Notes: generated by a model from the letters alone, not told the origin. Counted from the stretch's first letter, positions 1 through 8,643 are shown. The stretch is DNA of 47,758 bases from JBOGXB01 sp050694215 (GCA_050694215.1 JBOGXB010000007.1:1-47758); one strand, 5' to 3'. A program made the numbers and translations.

Positions 1-1221
1 GATGAACTCTCCACGCAGCCTGTCGCGCGTGTTCTGGGGAGGCTCTTGCTTGGCGCGTTCGATGTCCGCCTCGTCGCATATCCGCTCTGCCTCACCTCGG
101 CGCTCGAGAATGTAATAGAGCCCGGTTCGCTTCCCGGCATCACGATTGACGCAGTGGTACTGGAGGTCCATCAAGGCCATCTTCGGGTGACCCAGCGAGA
201 GGTTGTCGCGGGCCCTCATCTTCTCCAGGATGTCGCGCTTCGCTATCCAGTCCACCTGCCGCTTGAGAGCGTCCGGGTCGTTCTCGAGATTCGTGACCGC
301 GTGCGCCCACATGCCCGCGATCTCCTTCATCACGTGGTCGTCCCGTTGATCGACCCATCGCAGCGCCTTCTCGAGATATTCCTTCTGCATGTCCAGCGCC
401 GACGCCTCCCGCCCATTGGCGAGCCGCACGCGTCGCTTACACGACGTGTCGTGCGAAATCTCCCGGATCGCTCGGATGGGATTCTCCAGCGTCATGTCGC
501 GGATCTGCACACCCTCCTCGATCATGCGTAACAGCACGGCCGTGCTTCCAACCTTGAGGTACGAGGCCCATTCGTTCATGTTCGAGTCACCGACGATGAC
601 GTGGAGCCGCCGGTACTTCTCTGCGTCCGCATGCGGCTCGTCGCGGGTGTTGATGATTGGACGCGAGCGCGTCGTCGCCGACGATACGCCTTCCCAGATG
701 TGCTCTGCGCGCTGCGAGATGCAGAACAGAGCTCCGCGTGCAGTCTGCAGCACCTTGCCGGCCCCGGCGAAGATCTGGCGCGTGACGAAGAACGGGATCA
801 TCACCTCCGCCAGGCGACCGAACTCCCCGTAACGGGAGACGAGGTAGTTCTCGTGGCTGCCGTACGAGTTCCCGGCCGAATCCGTGTTGTTACGGAACAG
901 GTAGATCTCGCCCGAGATGCCCTCCTCCCGGAGGCGGGTCTCGGCCGCCTTGAGGAGGCCCTCGAGTATCCGCTCCCCTGCCTTGTCGTGGACCACGAGG
1001 TCGTAGACCGTGTCGCACTCCGGTGTGGCGTACTCGGGGTGCGAGCCGACGTCGAGGTAGAGCCTGGCGCCGTTCTCGAGGAAGACGTTCGACGAGCGGC
1101 CCCACGACACGACGCGGCGGAACAGGTAGCGCGCAACCTCGTCGGGGCTCAGGCGCCGCTGCCCCTTGAACGTGCAGGTCACGCCGTATTCGTTCTCGGT
1201 TCCGAAGATACGCCTCTCCAT
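1..1221 (-). CDS. pafA: Pup--protein ligase PafA (partial, C-terminus beyond left edge)
   Basis: Read on the minus strand from ATG at 1221, the frame stays open to base 1, giving 407 residues of an expected 450 or so. The protein begins MERRIFGTENEYGVT and carries the carboxylate-amine-ligase/glutamine-synthetase-like fold signature of Pup ligases: Glu9 and Glu11 in the first strand, Asp57 in LYLDVGSHPEYATPECD, and NNTDSAGNSYGSHENYL. Asp57 matches the catalytic aspartate known in mycobacterial PafA. PafA uses ATP to form an isopeptide bond between the C-terminal glutamate of Pup and a lysine of a target, marking it for the proteasome. The gene is separated from prcA by two plus-strand genes, and its upstream region is shared divergently with the cyclase gene. 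No broken frame is seen. Confidence 0.96.
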   Translation of the reverse strand, partial: MERRIFGTENEYGVTCTFKGQRRLSPDEVARYLFRRVVSWGRSSNVFLENGARLYLDVGSHPEYATPECDTVYDLVVHDKAGERILEGLLKAAETRLREEGISGEIYLFRNNTDSAGNSYGSHENYLVSRYGEFGRLAEVMIPFFVTRQIFAGAGKVLQTARGALFCISQRAEHIWEGVSSATTRSRPIINTRDEPHADAEKYRRLHVIVGDSNMNEWASYLKVGSTAVLLRMIEEGVQIRDMTLENPIRAIREISHDTSCKRRVRLANGREASALDMQKEYLEKALRWVDQRDDHVMKEIAGMWAHAVTNLENDPDALKRQVDWIAKRDILEKMRARDNLSLGHPKMALMDLQYHCVNRDAGKRTGLYYILERRGEAERICDEADIERAKQEPPQNTRDRLRGEFI

Positions 1222-1283
1222 ACGTCCATTATCGAGCCATCAAGCGCCTTTCCGACGCCCCCAAACCCGCTTTTAATGCTCAT
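1222..1283. promoter_or_regulatory. Divergent promoter region between pafA and the cyclase gene; possible leaderless pafA promoter
   Basis: Only 62 bases separate the divergent pafA and cyclase starts. On the minus strand a GATAAT hexamer (1228-1233) sits six bases before the pafA ATG, with a weak TCGGAA-like -35 about 17 bases further up. This spacing puts transcription at or next to the A of the start codon, which would make pafA mRNA leaderless, a common arrangement in actinobacteria. No Shine-Dalgarno sequence is seen before pafA. On the plus strand a TTTTAAT tract precedes the GTG start of the cyclase gene. Promoter assignment is by eye. Confidence 0.4.
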
Positions 1284-4200
1284 GTGAGCGTGTTTTGTCC
1301 CACCTGTCGGACGGAGAACCTCGCCAGCTCGAGGTTCTGCATGAGCTGCGGAGCCCCCCTGGTCGCGGCGTGCCCGAGCTGCGGGTCCGAGATCGTGCCC
1401 GGGGCTCGCTTCTGTCCCTCATGCGGGACGGCGGTGGCGGGCGGCCCCGGCGATGCTCAGGAGACCCTGAAGCTGGCCACGATCCTGTTCGCCGACGTCG
1501 TCGGATCGACATCGAGAGCGGAGGCCCTGCATCCCGAGGACGTGAGGGAGCTGATGGCGAGCTACTTCGACGCGATGACCGAGGAGATCAGGGGCGAGGG
1601 AGGGACCGTCGAGAAGTTCATCGGCGACGCCATCATGGCCGTCTTCGGGGCCCCGGTCGCTCACGAAGACGATCCTGTGCGAGCCGTCCGCGCCGCCCGC
1701 CGCATGCTGACCAAGTTGCACGACTGGAACCTCGATCGAGCCGATGAGCTTCAGATGCGAATCGGGATCAACACCGGCGACGTCCTCGCGGCCGGCACCG
1801 TGGGTGGGGACCTGTTGGTAACCGGCGACGCGGTGAACGTCGCGGCCCGGCTTCAGCAGGCCGCCCCTCCGGGAACCATCCTGGTCGGGGAACGTACCCA
1901 GCGAGCGGCAAGGACCAACTTCCTCCTCGAGTCTGTGGAGCCGCTCGAGCTCAAAGGGAAGTCCGACTCGATCGCGGCCTGGTCGGTGAGCGACGAGCTA
2001 CTGTCGCCGAGCGATAGAGGGCTCCCCGGACTGTCGGCCCCGATGGTCGGCCGCGAGGTCCAGCTCAAGCTGCTGATCGATACCTTTGAGCGCACGCAGC
2101 GAGAGGCAAGGCCTCAGCTCGTGACGATCATCGGAGATGCGGGGGTCGGCAAGAGCCGCCTCGTCCGGGAGTTCATCTTCGAGGTCGAACCTCAGGCGAA
2201 GGTCACGGCGGGGAGATGCCTTCCGTATGGAGAGGGGGTGACGATGTGGCCCCTGGCCGAGATCCTCGGGTCAGAGGCCGGACTGTTGCACAACGACCCT
2301 CCGGAGACCGCGTTCGAGAAGATCCGGAAGCTGGTTCGCGAGGCGATCCCTCAGGATCTCGCCCCCGAGCCCCAACGAACGGCCGCCGCCCTCGCCAGTA
2401 CGCTGGGCCTCGAGTCCGATGCGACCGAGACCCTCCTCGAGCCGAGGCAGGCCTTAAGGGACCTGTTGGTGGCATGGCGCGCTCTTCTCGGCGCGATGTC
2501 GCGAGAGCGACCGCTCGTGGTCGTGGTGGAGGACATCCACTGGGCCGACACCTCGATGCTCGACGTCCTCGACTATCTCGCGGAGAACACACACGGCGCC
2601 GTTCTCTTGTTGTGCGCGACGCGGCCCGATCTCTTCCGCTCCAGGCCCAACTGGGGAGGAGGCCGGCGCAACTACTCATCCATCCCACTCGACCCTTTGA
2701 CTCAAGAGGAGAGCGAGACGCTGGTCTCGTACCTCCTGGACATCGACGAGCTCCCGGAGGGCGCGAAGAACCGCATCCTGGAACGCTCCGAGGGAAACCC
2801 CTTCTTCCTGGAAGAGATCGTGCGGCGCTTAATCGACGAGGGCGTACTCGTTCGACGAGGTGAACGGTGGGCCGGGTCGGAGGGGATAGCCGACATCAGC
2901 GTCCCCGACACGGTGCAGGCGGTGATCCTGGCGCGCCTCGACCTGCTCTCCGCCCGTGAGCGGCACGTTATCCAGCAGGCTGCCGTGGTCGGTCGAACCT
3001 TCTGGTCGGGAGCAGTGCAAGAGCTCTCGATGGCAGACGATCTGGAGGCGATCCTCGGAACTCTCAAACGTAGGGAGCTGATCGAGGAGCGTCTGACCTC
3101 TTCCATGGCTGGAGACATCGAGTACACCTTCAAGCACCTGTTGATCCGCGACGTCACCTACGAGAGCCTGCCTCGCAGGGAAAGAGGAAAGGCCCACCTG
3201 AGCGCTGCGCGCTGGATAGAGGACGTCAGCGGCACGCGCTCCGTCGAGCTGGCGGAAGTCCTCGCTCATCATTACGCAAGCGCATTCGATCTGACCAATG
3301 ACGAAGAGTTGAGGCGGCAAGCTCGGCACTATTACTTGATGGCGTCAACCAATGCCGTGAAGCGATTCGCCTTGGGTCAGGCGCGCGCGGTCGGCCTGAG
3401 GGCAGTCGATCTGTCCGCGGCCGGAGAGGAACGTTTGTCTGCGCTCGAGAATCTTGGTGACATCTGCCACATGTCCTTCTCGGGAGACGATGCTTGGAAA
3501 TCCTTCTCCGACGCGCTGGACGAGCTGCGAAACCTGCCCTCCACGGACGACGCCGTGCTCGCACGCCTCTGCGCCAAGGCCGCGATGTTGCCCACCCGAT
3601 GGAGGGGGAACATGCAGACCTTGGTCGACAAGGACAAGCTCTTGCGCTTGATCGCCGAGGGTCTCCAGGCCGCCGGTGAGAGCGATAACAGGGAACGGGC
3701 CCTGCTCCTGTCGGCCCGCGCGATGATGGCGTTCCGTGGCTACGACGTGGCCCACGACGCGGCGGAGGCCGACGCGCTCGAGGCAGTCGCCATCGCCGAG
3801 CGACTGGACGAGCCCGATCTTCTCTCGGCTGCCCTGGACGCCTCCTACGGCATGTACTTCCCGGTTAGGTATGGCCCTGCGCTTCGGGCTGCCCTTCGCC
3901 GAGTCGACCTTGAGTCGCGGCTGACCAGTGCCGAGATCGCCGATGCCTACAACATGTGCGCGTGGTCAAGCTTCTACGTCGGGGGCTACGAGTCAAGCAT
4001 CGGATACGCGACGCGGGGCATGGAGCTGGCGCGGGGTTTGGATCCCGCCGAGTTCGCCCATGGACTCACCTGGAGGATCAAGGCGAAGTTCATGTCGGGC
4101 GACTGGAACGGCGCGCTGGCGGATCATGCCGAGCTCGAGTCGTTGATAAAGGAATCGGGGCGCCACCCGCCGGGCTACACCCAGGGCGCGTACGCGTTCA

Positions 4201-4823
4201 CCGCCTTGTGCCTGGAGTTGAGGGGACGGTCCGAGGAGGCTGACAGGTGTGTCGACTTGCTCCAGATAAGCCCGAGACTCCAGGATGACCCCCACAAGGA
4301 TGAAGGAGGACACGTCGTTCGGGAATTCAAGGCCGAGATGGGATACCTAGTCCGGGCACTCGCGCATCGAGGTGATCTGAAGCTCGCTCACGAGAGCCTG
4401 GTGCTCGAGATAACGGAGAAGTTCCCCGAGCAGATGGCCGCCGCGTGTGACGTCTTTGCACTCGAGGGCGATTGGCCGGCAACCCGCGATCTGCTTCCCC
4501 TGATGCGGAAGGTGGCCGCCGAGGGCGAGATCCATCCACTCACCTGGTTCGCCGATCGCCTCGAGGGACAGATGGCCGCGGGCCAGGGGGCCCTCGATCG
4601 GGCAATCCTGTTGCTCAGGGCCTCGGCCGATGGCTTCGGCACACTGGGGGCGTCCTGGGAGGAGGCATACTCGAACCTGCTGTTCGCCGAGGCCATCTGG
4701 AAGGAAGGACGCCCGGACCTCTACAGGAGCCGTCTTCTGTCCGGCCTCGCCACTTTCCAGAGGCTGGGCTCGGTTCGGGAGATCGAACGCGCCGAGGCGT
4801 TGACGAGCAGGATCGGAACCTGA
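1284..4823 (+). CDS. Class III adenylate/guanylate cyclase - STAND ATPase - TPR protein
   Basis: An 1179-residue multidomain signalling protein. Residues 1-50 hold two zinc ribbons (Cys5/8/19/22 and Cys30/33/44/47). A class III nucleotide cyclase domain follows at about 60-215, with metal aspartates Asp71 (FADVVGST) and Asp115 (KFIGDAIMAVF), Lys111, and transition-state Asn185 and Arg189 (GDAVNVAARL), so it looks catalytically complete. A STAND-type P-loop ATPase spans about 255-560 (Walker A GDAGVGKS at 284-291; Walker B-like VVVVEDIHW near 411-419). The remaining 600 residues are helical, TPR-like repeats. No LuxR-type HTH is seen. GTG at 1284 is chosen because the zinc ribbon begins there and the overlapping ATG at 1282 is followed directly by a stop. 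It probably makes cAMP or cGMP on ligand or protein binding; the signal is unknown. Confidence 0.9.
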   Translation: MSVFCPTCRTENLASSRFCMSCGAPLVAACPSCGSEIVPGARFCPSCGTAVAGGPGDAQETLKLATILFADVVGSTSRAEALHPEDVRELMASYFDAMTEEIRGEGGTVEKFIGDAIMAVFGAPVAHEDDPVRAVRAARRMLTKLHDWNLDRADELQMRIGINTGDVLAAGTVGGDLLVTGDAVNVAARLQQAAPPGTILVGERTQRAARTNFLLESVEPLELKGKSDSIAAWSVSDELLSPSDRGLPGLSAPMVGREVQLKLLIDTFERTQREARPQLVTIIGDAGVGKSRLVREFIFEVEPQAKVTAGRCLPYGEGVTMWPLAEILGSEAGLLHNDPPETAFEKIRKLVREAIPQDLAPEPQRTAAALASTLGLESDATETLLEPRQALRDLLVAWRALLGAMSRERPLVVVVEDIHWADTSMLDVLDYLAENTHGAVLLLCATRPDLFRSRPNWGGGRRNYSSIPLDPLTQEESETLVSYLLDIDELPEGAKNRILERSEGNPFFLEEIVRRLIDEGVLVRRGERWAGSEGIADISVPDTVQAVILARLDLLSARERHVIQQAAVVGRTFWSGAVQELSMADDLEAILGTLKRRELIEERLTSSMAGDIEYTFKHLLIRDVTYESLPRRERGKAHLSAARWIEDVSGTRSVELAEVLAHHYASAFDLTNDEELRRQARHYYLMASTNAVKRFALGQARAVGLRAVDLSAAGEERLSALENLGDICHMSFSGDDAWKSFSDALDELRNLPSTDDAVLARLCAKAAMLPTRWRGNMQTLVDKDKLLRLIAEGLQAAGESDNRERALLLSARAMMAFRGYDVAHDAAEADALEAVAIAERLDEPDLLSAALDASYGMYFPVRYGPALRAALRRVDLESRLTSAEIADAYNMCAWSSFYVGGYESSIGYATRGMELARGLDPAEFAHGLTWRIKAKFMSGDWNGALADHAELESLIKESGRHPPGYTQGAYAFTALCLELRGRSEEADRCVDLLQISPRLQDDPHKDEGGHVVREFKAEMGYLVRALAHRGDLKLAHESLVLEITEKFPEQMAAACDVFALEGDWPATRDLLPLMRKVAAEGEIHPLTWFADRLEGQMAAGQGALDRAILLLRASADGFGTLGASWEEAYSNLLFAEAIWKEGRPDLYRSRLLSGLATFQRLGSVREIERAEALTSRIGT

Positions 4824-4838
4824 CGGGAGGCTCGGGCG

Positions 4839-5135
4839 ATGATCTACCAACTCCGCAGCTATGTCGTGAAGCCGGGTGAGATGGACGAGTGGCTCACGGA
4901 GTGGCGGGAGAAGGTCGTCCCGCTGCGTCTCAAGTTCGGCTTCGAGATCGTCAGCGCCTGGGTCATCGAGGAAGAGGACCGCTTCGTGTGGATCGTCGGC
5001 CACGACGGTGACTTCGCCGCCCGCGACGACGACTATTACGCGTCTCCGGAACGGGAGAACATGGACCCCGACCCCGCCCGGCACCTGGCCAGCACCGAGA
5101 CCAAGCTGATGACCTCTGTTCTGGGTGGGTCCTGA
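4839..5135 (+). CDS. NIPSNAP family protein
   Basis: A 98-residue ferredoxin-like alpha/beta barrel protein starting MIYQLRSYVVKPG, with the Trp/Arg pattern of the NIPSNAP family (EWLTEWREKVVPLR, then FVWIVGHDG). A GGGAGG Shine-Dalgarno lies eight bases before the ATG. It follows the cyclase stop by 15 bases and is probably cotranscribed with it. NIPSNAP proteins are small dimeric proteins with no general catalytic role established in bacteria; a link to the cyclase is inference from position only. It converges on prcA with 58 bases between the stops. Confidence 0.85.
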   Translation: MIYQLRSYVVKPGEMDEWLTEWREKVVPLRLKFGFEIVSAWVIEEEDRFVWIVGHDGDFAARDDDYYASPERENMDPDPARHLASTETKLMTSVLGGS

Positions 5136-5193
5136 GGGCCCGCACTGATCGTGACGGCGTCCGGGACCGAACCCCGACCACCGAAGCGGCGCG

Positions 5194-5880
5194 TTACGGA
5201 AGCAGCTCGGTAACGTCGGCGTCCCTCAAGCGGCGGAACTTGCGGCGCGGACGGCTGCGATCGAGCACCGCGACCTCGAGGTCGACGGTAGGGATCTCCT
5301 TGCCCTCCACCGATCCGAGCGCTTCCATCCCGAGCTTCAGCCCGTCCCGGAGGTCGGGCGCCTTCGCGCCGGGGTACTTGTCCTTCATGTAGGTGCCGAG
5401 CTCCTCGGACTGGCCGCCCATGGCCACCCAGCCCTGGCGGTCCGTGACCGATCCGTCGTAGAGGATGTGGAAGAGCTCGTTGGTACCCTCCCCATCTCCG
5501 ACGGCGCCGACCAGGATCTCGCATTCATAGGGCTTTAGCTCCGACGTGAATATGTTGCCAAGCGTCTGTGAGTAGGCGTTCGCGAGTCCCTTGGCCGTAA
5601 CGTCTTCACGCGAGTACGAGTAACCCTTCACGTCCACCAGCCTGATCCCACCGATCCTGAGTTGCTCGAACTCGTTGAACTTCCCGACACCGGCGAACGC
5701 GATCCGATCGTAGATCTCGGAGACCTTGTAGAGGGTTGCCGACGGATTCTCTGCGACGAACAGGATCCCGTCCTTGTATTCGAGCGCGATGACCGACTTG
5801 CCACGCGCTATCCCCTTGCGCGCGTAGTCCGCCTTGTCCTTCATCAGCTGCTCGGGCGAGACGTAGAAGGGCATCGGCAT
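5194..5880 (-). CDS. prcA: 20S proteasome alpha subunit PrcA
   Basis: A 228-residue alpha-type subunit starting MPMPFYVSPEQLMKDKADYARKGIARG, which matches the actinobacterial PrcA N-terminus that forms the axial gate of the 20S core. The family core is present (GKSVIALEYKDGILFVAEN, then IGGIRLVDVKGYSYSRED). It forms the outer heptameric rings that dock ARC/Mpa. A GAGGGGAG Shine-Dalgarno precedes the ATG. Only 14 bases separate it from the prcB stop, so the two are cotranscribed and probably made in equal amounts. It is the last gene of the operon. Confidence 0.96.
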   Translation of the reverse strand: MPMPFYVSPEQLMKDKADYARKGIARGKSVIALEYKDGILFVAENPSATLYKVSEIYDRIAFAGVGKFNEFEQLRIGGIRLVDVKGYSYSREDVTAKGLANAYSQTLGNIFTSELKPYECEILVGAVGDGEGTNELFHILYDGSVTDRQGWVAMGGQSEELGTYMKDKYPGAKAPDLRDGLKLGMEALGSVEGKEIPTVDLEVAVLDRSRPRRKFRRLRDADVTELLP

Positions 5881-5894
5881 GGCTGGCGCTCCCC

Positions 5895-6758
5895 TCAGTC
5901 CTCGTGACCGGGCCGGCGAACATCGACGATGTGGGTCTCGGCAGAGACCATCTCCTCCCGACGGTCGGTCATGAGCTCCTCGAACAGAGCCTTGATCGAG
6001 TCCTCGTCGATCTCCTCCATACCCACAGAGGTGATGGCCACGACCGTCGGATAGATCCCTCGCATGAGGTCGGGCCCTCCCGTGCCGACGTCTTCGTCGG
6101 CCGCGTCGAAGAGCGCCTCTATCGCGACTTTTTGTGCCTCCGCGGAGCTAAGGCCGTGCTTGTAGCGCTTCTTGAGCGAAGATCGGGCGTCCTTCCCTCC
6201 GGATCCCGTCGCGTGGTAGTCGTCCTCTTCGTAACGTCCGCCGGTCACGTCGTACTTGAAGATGCGCCCCTCCCCCTTCGTCTCGTCGAAGCCGGCGAAG
6301 ATCGGCACGACCAAGAGGCCTTGCATCGCAGCCGGGAGATTGGCGCGGATCATCTGCGAGAGCTTGTTGGCCTTGCCTTCCAGGGTCAGCCGCTCGCCCT
6401 CGACCTTCTCGTAGTGCTCCAGCTCCGTCTGGAACAGGCGGACCATCTCGACCGCGGGCCCGGCCGCCCCGGCGATTGCCACTGCCGACATGTCGTCCGC
6501 GGCGAAGACCTTCTCGATAGAACGGTGCGCGATCTGGAAGCCCTCGGTCGCACGGCGGTCGCCCGCGACGATCACGCCGTCGGCGAAGCGAATGGCGAGG
6601 ACGGTGGTCCCCTCGGTGGCGAGGAGCTGACCCTCCACGCGCTTTAGGGGCATCAGATCGGGGTGCTGGTTGCGGAGCAACTCCGAGAACGAGGAGCCCG
6701 GCCCGTGGACGGGCGTTCGCATGAGGTCCCCGAAGCCGGGTCCGTTCAGCCGTTCCAT
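5895..6758 (-). CDS. prcB: 20S proteasome beta subunit PrcB (threonine protease)
   Basis: The catalytic beta subunit. Starting at ATG 6758 (MERLNGPGFGDLM) gives 287 residues with a 50-residue propeptide. The mature protein begins TTVLAIRFADGVIVAGDRRAT, so the nucleophile is Thr51, released by autocleavage after LLATEG. A TTG three codons upstream (6767) is the other possible start; neither start has a convincing Shine-Dalgarno. Conserved beta-type motifs follow (SAVAIAGAAG, GSGG). It forms the inner rings of the core and degrades pupylated, ARC-unfolded substrates. It lies 117 bases downstream of pup and directly upstream of prcA. Confidence 0.95.
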   Translation of the reverse strand: MERLNGPGFGDLMRTPVHGPGSSFSELLRNQHPDLMPLKRVEGQLLATEGTTVLAIRFADGVIVAGDRRATEGFQIAHRSIEKVFAADDMSAVAIAGAAGPAVEMVRLFQTELEHYEKVEGERLTLEGKANKLSQMIRANLPAAMQGLLVVPIFAGFDETKGEGRIFKYDVTGGRYEEDDYHATGSGGKDARSSLKKRYKHGLSSAEAQKVAIEALFDAADEDVGTGGPDLMRGIYPTVVAITSVGMEEIDEDSIKALFEELMTDRREEMVSAETHIVDVRRPGHED

Positions 6759-6868
6759 GGGCGTCAAGATATTCGATCAGGAGGCGATAGAGGCTCAGAA
6801 GTCGTTTCCGTGCCACCTTGACCCTCACTCGTGACGGTCAACGTCGCACAGATCGTCCAAGGGGCCTC

Positions 6869-6884
6869 GGCGAGGCTACTCGCC
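6869..6884 (-). promoter_or_regulatory. Perfect hairpin spanning the pup stop codon
   Basis: On the minus strand GGCGAG-TAGC-CTCGCC forms a six-base-pair stem with a four-base loop that contains most of the pup stop codon. Flanking G4 and C4 runs could extend it. There is no U-tract downstream on the pup strand, so it is not a normal terminator for pup; it could attenuate or stabilise mRNA between pup and prcB. On the opposite strand it is followed by TTTTT and would resemble a terminator of antisense transcription. Confidence 0.35.
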
Positions 6885-7058
6885 CCCTTTTTGGACGTAG
6901 CTTCGGACGAAGTCCTCGTGGTTGATCTCGAGGACCTCGTCGATCTCGTCGAGAAGGTCGTCGACCTCGGCGGTGGTCGTCTCCGCGCTCTCCTCCTCGG
7001 TGACTTGAGCGCTCTCTTCGTCCTTCTTGGGCTTCGGCTTGCGTCTCTGATCTGCCAT
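6876..7058 (-). CDS. pup: Prokaryotic ubiquitin-like protein Pup
   Basis: A 60-residue, charged, largely disordered protein ending in the Pup signature (DDLLDEIDEVLEINHEDF, then VRSYVQKGGE). The last codon is GAG, so the protein already ends Gly-Gly-Glu and PafA can ligate it without prior deamidation of a terminal glutamine. The central acidic, helix-prone segment (31-52) is the part known to bind the ARC/Mpa coiled coil. The start is supported by GAGGTG seven bases upstream of ATG. It lies between dop and prcB in the usual actinobacterial order. Confidence 0.97.
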   Translation of the reverse strand: MADQRRKPKPKKDEESAQVTEEESAETTTAEVDDLLDEIDEVLEINHEDFVRSYVQKGGE

Positions 7059-7122
7059 CTATTCACCTCATCCGGGTTACCGGCACCGTAGGAATCGTAA
7101 CGCGGCCCTGTGACAAACGTTG

Positions 7123-7136
7123 GCACATCGATGTGC
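7123..7136. promoter_or_regulatory. 14-bp perfect palindrome upstream of pup (candidate operator)
   Basis: GCACATCGATGTGC lies in the 106-base gap between the dop stop and the pup start, 65 bases before the pup ATG. A TTGTCA hexamer between it and pup could be a -35 element, although the matching -10 is weak. The position suits a regulator that tunes pup and prcBA independently of dop, or an RNA stem at the end of the dop message. The function is not shown by sequence alone. Confidence 0.35.
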
Positions 7137-7164
7137 GCCGGTAAGCATCACCGCCGGCGGGCCC

Positions 7165-8643
7165 CTAGGAGCTCAGGTTCGCGAGCAGTGCCGAGGCGTC
7201 CGGGCTGGCGTCGAACAGGTCCTGCACGTGTGCACGCGTGCCCTTCGTCGGCTCCATGGTCGGGACTTTCCGGAGTGGTTCTGCTCCGGTATCGAAGATC
7301 AACGCGTCCCAGGATGCGGCGACGACTGAATCCGAGAAACGTCGAAGGGACTCCCCGCGGAAATAGGCGCGCGTGTCGACGGGCGGGTTATCGACCGCAT
7401 GCTCGACCTCCTCCGGAGAGACGAGTCTCGCTATCTTTCCGGATCCCATGAGCTTGTGGTACAGGCCCTTGGACCGGCGCACGTCGTGGTACTGGAGATC
7501 GATCATCTTCAGCTTGGCATCGCTCCACTCGAGCCCGTCTCGATCCCGGTAGGCCTCCATCAGCGACAGCTTCGCCACCCAGTCGAGGTCCTTCGCGCGC
7601 GTCAACGGATCGGTCTCGAGCCCCTCGAGGGTGCTCTCCCATCGATCCAGCACGTCGTCGGTGACCTCGTCGGTTTCGTTGTCTTGCGCGTACTTCTTTC
7701 CGAGCCTGAAGTACTCCCATTGCAACTCCACCGAACTCAGTCGACGTCCGTCCGCAAGCTCGATCGTCGCCCGGCAAGAAGGGTCGTGCGACACGGCGCG
7801 CATCGCCCGTATCGGTTCGGCCAGCGAAAAGTCGTCCGCAATGAAGTCGTCCTCGATCATGCGCAGCAGGAGTGCGGTCGTCCCCATCTTCAGGTACGTG
7901 GAGATCTCCGACATGTTGGCGTCGCCGACGATCACGTGCAGGCGACGGTAGAGCTCCGGGTTCGCGTGCGGTTCGTCACGCGTGTTGATGATTGGCCGCT
8001 TGAACGTCGTCTCCAGCCCCACCTCCACCTCGAAGAAGTCCGCCCGTTGCGAGATCTGATAGTCGACGGGATCGGTCCCGTTCTCCGCTCCTACCTTGCC
8101 GGCTCCCGTGAACACCTGCCGGGAGACGAAGAACGGGATCAGATGCTTCACGAGAGTTGGGAACGGCACCTTGCGATCCACGAGGTAGTTCTCGTGACAG
8201 CCGTACGAGTTGCCCTTGCCGTCGGAGTTGTTCTTGTAGATGAAGACCTTCTCGCCGTCGGGGACCAATGCTTCACCGGCGGCGATGCTGTCCTCGAGGA
8301 TGCGCTCCCCAGCCTTGTCCCAGATGACACAATCGCGCGCGTTGGAGCACTCGGGACTCGAATACTCGGGGTGCGCGTGGTCGACGTAGTAGCGCGACCC
8401 GTTCGGAAGGATGATGTTTACCAGTCCGGTCTCGTCCTCCACCGGGGCCTCCGACGGGCGCTCGAACCCGCGCGCATCGCGCAGGGGGCTCTCTTCCTCG
8501 TAGTCCCACTTGACCCGCTTGAAGGCGGGCTTGGCGTAGGCATTGATCAGCAGCGACGAGGTGAGGATCGGATTGAACTCCGGCGACTGACGTACGGAGA
8601 TCCCGTACTCGGTCTCGATGCCACAGATCTTCGGGATCGCCAT
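7165..8643 (-). CDS. dop: Depupylase/deamidase Dop
   Basis: A 492-residue PafA paralogue starting MAIPKICGIETEYGIS. The active-site strand carries Glu10 and Glu12, and Asp88 lies in YYVDHAHPEYSSPEC, equivalent to the catalytic aspartate of Dop. NNSDGKGNSYGCHENYL is the shared nucleotide-binding motif. The insertion around residues 51-72 (ESPLRDARGFERP) is the Dop loop, absent from PafA, and separates the two paralogues. Dop removes Pup from conjugates and, where Pup ends in Gln, deamidates it; here Pup ends in Glu, so depupylation should be its main job. It is 52 bases downstream of arc, same strand. The Shine-Dalgarno is weak. Confidence 0.95.
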   Translation of the reverse strand: MAIPKICGIETEYGISVRQSPEFNPILTSSLLINAYAKPAFKRVKWDYEEESPLRDARGFERPSEAPVEDETGLVNIILPNGSRYYVDHAHPEYSSPECSNARDCVIWDKAGERILEDSIAAGEALVPDGEKVFIYKNNSDGKGNSYGCHENYLVDRKVPFPTLVKHLIPFFVSRQVFTGAGKVGAENGTDPVDYQISQRADFFEVEVGLETTFKRPIINTRDEPHANPELYRRLHVIVGDANMSEISTYLKMGTTALLLRMIEDDFIADDFSLAEPIRAMRAVSHDPSCRATIELADGRRLSSVELQWEYFRLGKKYAQDNETDEVTDDVLDRWESTLEGLETDPLTRAKDLDWVAKLSLMEAYRDRDGLEWSDAKLKMIDLQYHDVRRSKGLYHKLMGSGKIARLVSPEEVEHAVDNPPVDTRAYFRGESLRRFSDSVVAASWDALIFDTGAEPLRKVPTMEPTKGTRAHVQDLFDASPDASALLANLSS

